From positions 1-20,399 of IMG/VR virus record IMGVR_UViG_3300007513_000245: a stretch of 20,399 bases of DNA; one strand, written 5' to 3'. Below are positions 8,394 through 13,791 of this stretch, piece by piece; positions within the stretch are counted from its first letter, which is position 1, and every line of letters starts with the position of its first letter. The stretch comes from a virus. The notes beneath the pieces were generated by a model, which saw only the letters and a list, made by a program, of their open reading frames with translations, did not search any database and had not been told where the DNA came from. Both the position numbers and the translations under genes were made by a program.

Positions 8394-8428
8394 CCCTCGA
8401 GTTTATCTCGGGGGTTTTTATTTTTTTT
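8394..8428 (+). terminator. Rho-independent terminator after the 215-residue virion protein gene
   Basis: CCCTCGAG at 8394-8401 pairs with CTCGGGGG at 8407-8414 (8 bp, one G-U pair) around the loop TTTAT. A T-rich tract runs from 8415 to 8428. It probably ends the packaging/portal transcript. Confidence 0.88.
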
Positions 8429-8448
8429 ATAAGTTTTTTAAAAATAAG

Positions 8449-8465
8449 TGTATAATTATTTAGGT
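8449..8465 (+). promoter_or_regulatory. Candidate promoter -10 element and weak RBS after the first terminator
   Basis: GTGTATAATTA carries a consensus TATAAT at 8451-8456, just after the terminator and before the gene at 8474. No convincing -35 box lies 17 bases upstream (AT-rich TATAAG there). TAGGT at 8461-8465 may be the ribosome site. The leader would be very short. GTGTATA(A/C)T recurs after the second terminator, at 12487. Confidence 0.4.
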
Positions 8466-8473
8466 AATTTAAT

Positions 8474-9076
8474 ATGTCTTCGTTTACAAAAATGCAGGAG
8501 CTGGCCGTAGATTTATCTTCGAGTGGTATCAAGTTTCAAAATGAGAGCGAAGCTATTGACTTAACGAAAGTCAGGGAGATTAAAGTTGAAGAGATTAAAG
8601 ATTCCTTAACTATAGAACTTTCTAACAAAATCGTAGCAATCCTAGAAGAGAAGTGTAAAAACCACAACGAAAATTACCCAAGAAAAGTCACCTTCTCTCA
8701 ACTCAGGGATGTTTATAAGGGAACATGGAACTCGGAGATTTCAACTGACATTGGGAGGAGCGCTTATTCTGACGAGAAAGATTTTTCTGTCAATAAGATG
8801 GCTTTAGCTAGAGTTAACATGTTTTTGAAAATAGTAGGAGAAGGAAAAATTACAAACAGCTATCGCTCAACGGAAGCGAGCTTGATTGATGATAGAGATT
8901 TAGATATGTCTCCTAACTTTTATCCAGACGAAGAAGATTTTATTTTGGCAGAAGACGATATAAGAAAGCATCGCTTGAATGATTATGATTATAGAGATGT
9001 TGATGATCTATATCTTGAAACCGAAGAGGAAATAAGAGCCCAAAGAGCAGATTGGCTTGATGAGGTAATTGATTAA
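8474..9076 (+). CDS. Acidic hypothetical protein in the head-assembly block
   Basis: This is a 200-residue soluble protein that I do not recognise. Residues about 30-60 are a charged helix (KVREIKVEEIKDSLTIELSNKIVAIL). The middle contains an aromatic segment (FSQLRDVYKGTWNSEI). The last 65 residues are strongly acidic and Tyr-rich (DYDYRDVDDLYLETEEE). No metal-binding cluster, signal peptide or membrane segment is present. It is the first gene after a terminator and a candidate promoter, and it ends 9 bases before the prohead protease gene, so it probably belongs to the head-assembly transcript. An assembly chaperone, an internal head protein, or a regulator of the block would all fit. The sequence does not decide among them. 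Confidence 0.85.
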   Translation: MSSFTKMQELAVDLSSSGIKFQNESEAIDLTKVREIKVEEIKDSLTIELSNKIVAILEEKCKNHNENYPRKVTFSQLRDVYKGTWNSEISTDIGRSAYSDEKDFSVNKMALARVNMFLKIVGEGKITNSYRSTEASLIDDRDLDMSPNFYPDEEDFILAEDDIRKHRLNDYDYRDVDDLYLETEEEIRAQRADWLDEVID

Positions 9077-9085
9077 GGTTCAAAT

Positions 9086-10588
9086 ATGAAAGATAAATTA
9101 AAATATACTACAGTTTTTAGTTCTGAAATTAAACCGGTTGTTTCAGAGGAGAGAGATAAGTATTTAGCATTAGCTTCTATGATTGAGGTAGCTAAATTTC
9201 TTCCTGACGTAGACGTTGACAAGCATGTTGATTTGCTTCCCGTAGCCTTCAATGCTTTTGTTGCTAATAGAGTAAATAGAAATGGTGATGTTGTTGACAC
9301 GGAAACAGCTTTATCCTTTTATCAAGATTTTAAAAATAAACCTATTAACATAGAGCACAATAGAGAAAAAGTTATTGGTACAATTTTAACAGCTGGTTTT
9401 TCCGAATTTGGTACAGATACGCCGCTTACAGAAGAGGAAGTATCCAAGCTGGAAGGACCTTTTAACGTAACTCTCGGAGGTGTTATCTGGAAGATGGTTA
9501 ACAAGGGGATTTCTGAATTAATAGAGGACTCAGCTGATCCTAGTAGCGATAGTTATATGAAAGTAAGCGCAAGTTGGGAATTAGGTTTTACTGATTATAA
9601 TTTGGTGATTTTAGAAGGAAACGATAAGAACATAGAAAATGGCACTGTTGTTGATGACGAAAAAGAAATCGAAGCTCTTGAGGGTAAACTAAAAGCTCTT
9701 GGGGGAGAAGGCAGAACTGAAGATGGAAAATTCATATACAGAAAAGTCGTTGGCGACGTTGTTCCTTTGGGTATAGGTCTAACAGAAACCCCTGCTGCGG
9801 ATGTGAAAGGATTAGCAACAGAAAAAACCGTAACTTCTTCTAAAGAAGAGGAAGAAAACACTTTTGCTGAAGTCGAAAAAACTTCACAAATACAACAAGA
9901 TATTGTAATAAATCAAAACGAGGAAAAAATTATGAAAATAGAAAGTATAAAAGACATCACCGATGAATCTTTGAAGCAACTTTCTGCCTCGGCTGTTTCC
10001 GACTTTATTGAGTCGGAGCTCAAGGACGCTTCTGAGAGATTTTCAGCCGAAAAGACACAGGTGGAGAATAATCTCAAAGAGGCTCAGGAGAAAATTAGTA
10101 CGGTTTCTTCGGAATACGATAAGCTCAAGGCTGACCTTGACTCTGTTTCCGAAAAACTTGACACACTCGAGATCGAAAAAGCGAAAAAGGAAGCTGAAGA
10201 GCTGTTCAATCAGAGAATGGCATCTTTGGATGAGACTTACGCTTTGGAAAACGAGGATCGTGAAGTCATTGCTGAACAAGTCAAGGATCTTGACGAGGAA
10301 GCTTGGGAATCTTTCGCGAAGAGAATTAGCGTTCTTCTTCGAGACAAGTCCAGAGAAGTCCTAGCCAAGAAAGAAGCCGAAGCAAAAGAAGTAAAAGAAG
10401 AGAAGGGTGAAGAGCAGGAAGAGAAAACCGAAGAGTCTAAGGCTTCTGAGGATATCGTCGATGAGGCGATAGACAGAGGAGAAGAGGACGCAGAGGTTGT
10501 TCCAGCTTCAACTAACGCTTCTGAAACTTCTACTTACGATAAGTACAAGGACGCTTTTAGCGTAGAACAATTTGATATTAAGTATTAA
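9086..10588 (+). CDS. Prohead protease-scaffold fusion protein
   Basis: This is a 500-residue polypeptide. The N-terminal part (about residues 45-250) looks like a phage prohead serine protease: FVANRVNRNGDVVD, then NKPINIEHN with candidate catalytic H91, then SYMKVSASWELGF with candidate nucleophile S161 or S163, and a TETPAADVKGL segment. Residues about 283-440 are a long charged coiled coil (KTQVENNLKEAQEKISTVSS), as in capsid scaffolds. The tail is Glu/Lys-rich and ends in DKYKDAFSVEQFDIKY. Proteases of this type cut the scaffold and capsid arms during maturation. The next genes are decoration and capsid, as expected. An in-frame start at 9932 probably also makes the scaffold alone. By eye, codons become more C/G-ended after about 9960, as in the capsid gene. 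The fold is well supported; the catalytic residues are tentative. Confidence 0.85.
   Translation: MKDKLKYTTVFSSEIKPVVSEERDKYLALASMIEVAKFLPDVDVDKHVDLLPVAFNAFVANRVNRNGDVVDTETALSFYQDFKNKPINIEHNREKVIGTILTAGFSEFGTDTPLTEEEVSKLEGPFNVTLGGVIWKMVNKGISELIEDSADPSSDSYMKVSASWELGFTDYNLVILEGNDKNIENGTVVDDEKEIEALEGKLKALGGEGRTEDGKFIYRKVVGDVVPLGIGLTETPAADVKGLATEKTVTSSKEEEENTFAEVEKTSQIQQDIVINQNEEKIMKIESIKDITDESLKQLSASAVSDFIESELKDASERFSAEKTQVENNLKEAQEKISTVSSEYDKLKADLDSVSEKLDTLEIEKAKKEAEELFNQRMASLDETYALENEDREVIAEQVKDLDEEAWESFAKRISVLLRDKSREVLAKKEAEAKEVKEEKGEEQEEKTEESKASEDIVDEAIDRGEEDAEVVPASTNASETSTYDKYKDAFSVEQFDIKY
9919..9924 (+). promoter_or_regulatory. Internal ribosome binding site for a nested scaffold start
   Basis: CGAGGA lies 7 bases before the in-frame ATG at 9932, within the protease-scaffold gene. 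The leader GAGGAAAAAATT resembles those of the other virion genes in the window. Confidence 0.65.
9932..10588 (+). CDS. Nested in-frame scaffold protein (internal start)
   Basis: This is a putative separate product of 218 residues, equal to residues 283-500 of the protease-scaffold fusion, starting MKIESIKDITDESLK. It has its own Shine-Dalgarno site and A-rich leader, which would be unusual by chance exactly at the domain boundary. It consists of the long coiled coil plus the acidic tail, without the protease, as expected for a scaffold that fills the prohead. The arrangement is the one known from lambda, where Nu3 is made from an internal start in gene C. Making extra scaffold relative to protease fits assembly needs, since many scaffold copies and few proteases are required. 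It is predicted only; no expression evidence exists in the sequence. Confidence 0.6.
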   Translation: MKIESIKDITDESLKQLSASAVSDFIESELKDASERFSAEKTQVENNLKEAQEKISTVSSEYDKLKADLDSVSEKLDTLEIEKAKKEAEELFNQRMASLDETYALENEDREVIAEQVKDLDEEAWESFAKRISVLLRDKSREVLAKKEAEAKEVKEEKGEEQEEKTEESKASEDIVDEAIDRGEEDAEVVPASTNASETSTYDKYKDAFSVEQFDIKY

Positions 10589-10597
10589 TACAAAAAT

Positions 10598-10604
10598 TAG
10601 GAGA
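10598..10604 (+). promoter_or_regulatory. Strong ribosome binding site for the decoration-like protein
   Basis: TAGGAGA lies 9 bases before the ATG at 10614. It is followed by an AT-rich spacer like those before the genes at 7713 and 11246. Confidence 0.7.
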
Positions 10605-10613
10605 ATATAAATT

Positions 10614-11228
10614 ATGGCAGCGAATAACACACAAAGCTTGAGGCCTTTTAGGCAACACGCTGAGACGGACGTCATTAACCTTTTCACCCTACAAGACGAT
10701 GATGGAGACATAGTAGCTTCTTATGCTGATCTTAAAGCCGATGGCGCTAAGATGAGTAAGGGGATCCTCGTTTCTGTCAAAGGCAATGGTTGGAAAAATA
10801 CAGATGATCCGGTAAATAAAACAGGTATCGGTACTCCCGGTGCCAGTTACACGAATACGACATCGTTTCGATATGGCGCAACTGCGGCAGTCGAGCCTTA
10901 CAAGGCAGGAGAAGAGCCTATCGGCATTACCCTTTGGGACGTCGCAGAAGTCGACGAAAATGGCGAAAAGCTTCTCTACCATCCTCGGAAGGCCGCTGAA
11001 ATGCAGGCTGTGGTGAGCGGTCAGGCAGTTCCAATCCTGACCAAGGGCATTATACTTTATAGTGGTTTGATGAGCGCGGATCCGCCTTCTGCTGGTGATC
11101 CGGTTTACGCCGACAAGACTCAAGGTGGGCAGTTACACAAAGGTCTTCAGACAAATGCCCCAAGAGTAGGTACTGCACTGGGCAATGTTGATGCTAATGG
11201 GTTTCAACTTATTAAGATTGACCTCTAA
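10614..11228 (+). CDS. Putative capsid decoration/stabilisation protein
   Basis: This is a 204-residue soluble protein directly upstream of the major capsid gene, the usual place for a head decoration (stabilisation) protein. The N-terminal arm (about 25 residues, QSLRPFRQHAETDVINLF) precedes a beta-rich body. The final third (KGIILYSG, GDPVYADKTQGGQLHK, RVGTALGNVDANGFQLIKIDL) looks like the beta-barrel ending seen in decoration proteins that sit on HK97-type capsids: a pre-loaded value, a variable loop and a closing strand. The strong SD site and codon use, richer in C and G than in the fibre genes, suggest high expression. It is separated from the capsid gene by 17 bases. The call rests on gene order and strand pattern. 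A minor capsid or vertex protein is the alternative. Confidence 0.85.
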   Translation: MAANNTQSLRPFRQHAETDVINLFTLQDDDGDIVASYADLKADGAKMSKGILVSVKGNGWKNTDDPVNKTGIGTPGASYTNTTSFRYGATAAVEPYKAGEEPIGITLWDVAEVDENGEKLLYHPRKAAEMQAVVSGQAVPILTKGIILYSGLMSADPPSAGDPVYADKTQGGQLHKGLQTNAPRVGTALGNVDANGFQLIKIDL

Positions 11229-11231
11229 AAC

Positions 11232-11237
11232 AAGGAG
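11232..11237 (+). promoter_or_regulatory. Strong ribosome binding site for the major capsid protein
   Basis: AAGGAG lies 8 bases before the ATG at 11246 and is followed by the spacer AAAATATT. Confidence 0.75.
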
Positions 11238-11245
11238 AAAATATT

Positions 11246-12412
11246 ATGAGACTTAAGTTAAAAAATACCCCAGAACAGGTTGAACTCATTAAAGCTATGG
11301 GTTCTAAGAATTCGATAGTTGCTCGTGAAGCATCTGAAGCTTTCGCGGCCTTTTTAGGCCCGGTAGTCAGGAAGGTGTTGCAGCAGGCAGCTACAGCAGG
11401 CGCTATCTATACAGATGCTCCTTTCAATCAGGACGAGGGTGCAAGTTATCCTCTGGACCTTTACTACAATGAGAATAACCAAGGTTATGTCAGTGTTTGG
11501 TCCCAGAATGTTGCGGGTGGTCTTCCGACCTCACAAGACGTTTCTGCAGTTCAAGAGTTGAAAATTGCTACTTACCGTTTGGACAGTGCCGTTTCAATTA
11601 CAAAGAAATATGCAAGACAGGCTAGGCTCGATGTTGTGAGCAAGCTTATTGAGCGTATGTCTCAAGAGGTCCTGCTTAAGCAGGAGAGAAACGCTTGGGC
11701 CGTTGCTTTAAACGCCCTCGCAAACGCGAACACTGCTTCTGTAACAGCGGCTTCCGTTGGGATTACTAGCTTGAAGGCTGGCTCTCACGTTATCCCTGCT
11801 TACGAGCAGAACAAGTTCCAGTTGTCTGATCTTAACAAGCTGATGACCCTCAACAAGAGAATCAACTCTTCTTGGGCAGACGGTACACCTGATGCTGCTT
11901 ACAGCTCCGGTATTACTGATTTGTATGTCAGTCCTGAGATCAAAGAGCAGATCCGTGCATTTGCTTATCAACCAATGAACACAATTCAGGCTCCGAGCGG
12001 AACAAGTTCCGTGCCTCTGCCGGATAACATCAGAACTGATATTTTCAATTCTGCTGGCATGCAGGAGATCTACGGTGTGAATATCGTGGAACTTAACGAG
12101 TTCGGCACTAGCCAGAAGTACAACGATCTCTTTAAAGAGTTTGCTGGAACCGCTTCTGTTGGTCCTACAGCTGCAGGCTGGACGGCTGACGCGCTTGGCA
12201 CTTCTGCTGCTGACGAAGTCTTGGTTGGTGTTGATAATAGCAAGGGCGCGTTTGTGCGAGCTCTCGCTCAGGACGCCGACACAGGTGACACCTTCACTAC
12301 TGCTCCGGATGACCAGTTCACCCAGAGAAACGAGAGAATCGGTTTTTACGGTTCCTTGGAAGAAGGTCGCGTTTGTATCGATGCCAGAGCTATTGTTGGC
12401 TTGGTGGTCTAA
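11246..12412 (+). CDS. Major capsid protein (HK97 fold)
   Basis: This is a 388-residue protein that forms the icosahedral shell. The N-terminal helical arm (about residues 1-50, KNTPEQVELIKAMGSKNSIVAREASEAFAAF) is followed by TDAPFNQDEGASYPLD, long spine-helix segments (KLIERMSQEVLLKQERNAWAVALNAL), and the typical TDLYVSPEIKEQIR and ERIGFYGSLEEGRVCIDARAIVGLVV stretches near the end. These fit the HK97-type capsid family of tailed phages, and the position after protease/scaffold and decoration genes confirms it. Codons are visibly more C/G-ended (CTC, CTG, AAC, AAG) than in the fibre genes, as expected for the most abundant protein. A strong terminator follows within 25 bases. Cleavage of the N-terminal arm by the protease is likely, but the site cannot be read off. 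Confidence 0.94.
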   Translation: MRLKLKNTPEQVELIKAMGSKNSIVAREASEAFAAFLGPVVRKVLQQAATAGAIYTDAPFNQDEGASYPLDLYYNENNQGYVSVWSQNVAGGLPTSQDVSAVQELKIATYRLDSAVSITKKYARQARLDVVSKLIERMSQEVLLKQERNAWAVALNALANANTASVTAASVGITSLKAGSHVIPAYEQNKFQLSDLNKLMTLNKRINSSWADGTPDAAYSSGITDLYVSPEIKEQIRAFAYQPMNTIQAPSGTSSVPLPDNIRTDIFNSAGMQEIYGVNIVELNEFGTSQKYNDLFKEFAGTASVGPTAAGWTADALGTSAADEVLVGVDNSKGAFVRALAQDADTGDTFTTAPDDQFTQRNERIGFYGSLEEGRVCIDARAIVGLVV

Positions 12413-12436
12413 TATACACCTCGATAAATATTACAG

Positions 12437-12464
12437 AAGCCCCCTTTTCGGAGGGGGCTTTTTT
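12437..12464 (+). terminator. Rho-independent terminator after the major capsid gene
   Basis: AAGCCCCCT at 12437-12445 pairs perfectly with AGGGGGCTT at 12452-12460 (9 bp) around the loop TTTCGG. A run of T extends to 12464. It ends the head-assembly transcript. Confidence 0.93.
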
Positions 12465-12486
12465 ATTCTTTTGTTGGGGGCTTTTG

Positions 12487-12513
12487 TGTATACTATGTAT
12501 AACGGATAAAGGA
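12487..12513 (+). promoter_or_regulatory. Candidate promoter -10 element and RBS for the gene at 12523
   Basis: GTGTATACT places a TATACT box at 12489-12494, downstream of the capsid terminator. AAAGGA at 12508-12513 is the probable ribosome site, 9 bases before the ATG at 12523. No clear -35 box is seen at normal spacing. The GTGTATA(A/C)T core matches the one at 8449-8456. Confidence 0.4.
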
Positions 12514-12522
12514 TTAAACATC

Positions 12523-12933
12523 ATGGCAGCAAAGAAAAAGACAAGCGCGGCTAAAAGGAAAACAGTAAAGAAAACCCCCAAAAAGAAGGTTAAAGCTAAG
12601 AAGAAAATGGTTCAAACTCACGCAATGGAGGAAAAAGAACCTTTTCAAAAGACCACTCTAGACCAAATATGGGGAGATACAGGTTCCTCTACATATGGAA
12701 CCTTAGAAGAATCTGTTTATATTGATAAAATAAGAAATATGAATCGTACTGACCTTCATTCTCATGCTGTTTCGGTTGGTATTTTACCTATAGATAATAG
12801 AGAGTTACTAACTTCTAGGCTTACTAGGGAATTTAGAAAACATGTTTTATCTTTCCAGAAGCCTCATGAACAAAAACGCAAAAAGCCTACTTTGTCAGAA
12901 AAAGCTAGATCTATTTTGGCAGAAGGCAAATAA
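12523..12933 (+). CDS. Lys-rich protein with SAP/HeH-like segment
   Basis: This is a 136-residue basic protein. The start at 12523 (AAAGGA 9 bases upstream, after the terminator) is preferred over the in-frame ATG at 12373, which lies inside the capsid gene and would read through the terminator. Residues 2-29 hold 15 Lys/Arg among Ala, Thr, Pro and Val (AAKKKTSAAKRKTVKK), much like a histone H1 or HU-like tail. Residues about 67-104 (YIDKIRNMNRTDLHSHAVSVGILPIDNRELLTSRL) resemble a SAP/HeH helix-loop-helix, a small nucleic-acid-binding fold. The C-terminus is again basic. It probably binds DNA, perhaps as an internal head protein that condenses the genome or as a head-completion factor, given its place right after the capsid gene. 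The SAP similarity is by eye and tentative. Confidence 0.85.
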   Translation: MAAKKKTSAAKRKTVKKTPKKKVKAKKKMVQTHAMEEKEPFQKTTLDQIWGDTGSSTYGTLEESVYIDKIRNMNRTDLHSHAVSVGILPIDNRELLTSRLTREFRKHVLSFQKPHEQKRKKPTLSEKARSILAEGK

Positions 12934-12950
12934 ACATATAAAATGCCTCC

Positions 12951-13787
12951 ATGCCGTATGATATTAAGACAGGCCAGTTAGACTTAGTCGGACTAAAAGA
13001 ATACTTTTTAAAACCGGCCTCTACAAGTTTATCTGGTAGCTCTTTAAATACGACGGGCTTCTATCCTTATACTGGCAATCCTGCTCAATTTATTACTACT
13101 GGAGATGTCCACACTATAAGTGGCGATATTTCTGGTTACATAGATTCTGTTAGTGGAGTTATAAGAACCGATCTCACTAAATCTGGTTTAGATTTAAGTG
13201 GCTATACTACCGCAACAAGAACGGAGTTAAAAACCGACATAAATAGTGTTAGTGGGGACGCTAGAGAAATTAGCGGCGACGTAAGGTGGCTCAGTGGTGA
13301 AACCTACCAACAGCAGCTTGATCTAGGTAACGTTGGAGCTAACCTAGTTTCTTCTGGAGAAAAATTAAGCATCTTAATAACCGGAGCGAGTGGGGATGGG
13401 GTTAGTGGTTATCTTACCGGTCATGTTCGTAATACTAGCGGGGTTCTTAATACGAAAATATCGAATCTAGACACTTCCTTAAGGAGTCATGTTTCTGCAG
13501 ACTATCTTACTAAAAGAGATATCTCGGAAGGGGTTTCGGGGCAAACGCATTTTTTAAAAAATCCTCATTTCAATAAAGGTATTTATTTGGATAAAATTTC
13601 TAATCATAGTAATTTCTCCACTATTCAAACTGGCGTTGGCTCATATAGTCTAGTTGAAGACTTAAGTATTTCTGGGCAAAATTACCAAACCATGACTAAT
13701 TACATGAGGTTTCCAGAAAGTGGAGATTCCTCTAGGCAAGATGTGATAATAAGTTCTCTTATGTACAAAGGAAGTATTCCTCTTTAA
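12951..13787 (+). CDS. Ser-Gly-rich fibre-like protein, paralogue of the protein at 3575
   Basis: This is a 278-residue protein whose first 45 residues parallel the fibre-like protein beside the portal gene: MPYDIKTGQLD, an aromatic/Leu stretch, LSGSS and GFYPYTG. Residues about 55-170 contain closely spaced SG doublets in heptad-like steps (TISGDISGYIDSVSG, INSVSGDAREISGDV), which suggests an elongated trimeric shaft. The C-terminal third (FLKNPHFNKGIYLDKISNHSNF) looks globular. No enzyme motif or signal peptide is seen. The start has no good SD site; the nearby ATG at 12943 is out of frame. It opens the fibre module, 4 bases before the lectin-like gene. It is likely a fibre or fibre connector attached through the shared N-terminus. 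Confidence 0.82.
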   Translation: MPYDIKTGQLDLVGLKEYFLKPASTSLSGSSLNTTGFYPYTGNPAQFITTGDVHTISGDISGYIDSVSGVIRTDLTKSGLDLSGYTTATRTELKTDINSVSGDAREISGDVRWLSGETYQQQLDLGNVGANLVSSGEKLSILITGASGDGVSGYLTGHVRNTSGVLNTKISNLDTSLRSHVSADYLTKRDISEGVSGQTHFLKNPHFNKGIYLDKISNHSNFSTIQTGVGSYSLVEDLSISGQNYQTMTNYMRFPESGDSSRQDVIISSLMYKGSIPL

Positions 13788-13791
13788 AATC

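Noticed and set aside
10008-10364. 118-codon plus-strand frame full of Arg/Leu
   Set aside because: It is a +1 shadow of the scaffold coiled coil with frameshifted composition and no ribosome site.
10689-11123. 144-codon minus-strand open frame
   Set aside because: It lies opposite the decoration-like gene, has no ribosome site and no protein-like pattern, and would be the only reverse gene.
12373-12522. N-terminal extension of the Lys-rich protein from an ATG inside the capsid gene
   Set aside because: It would translate across the capsid terminator hairpin. The ATG at 12523 has a better ribosome site and begins a natural basic N-terminus.
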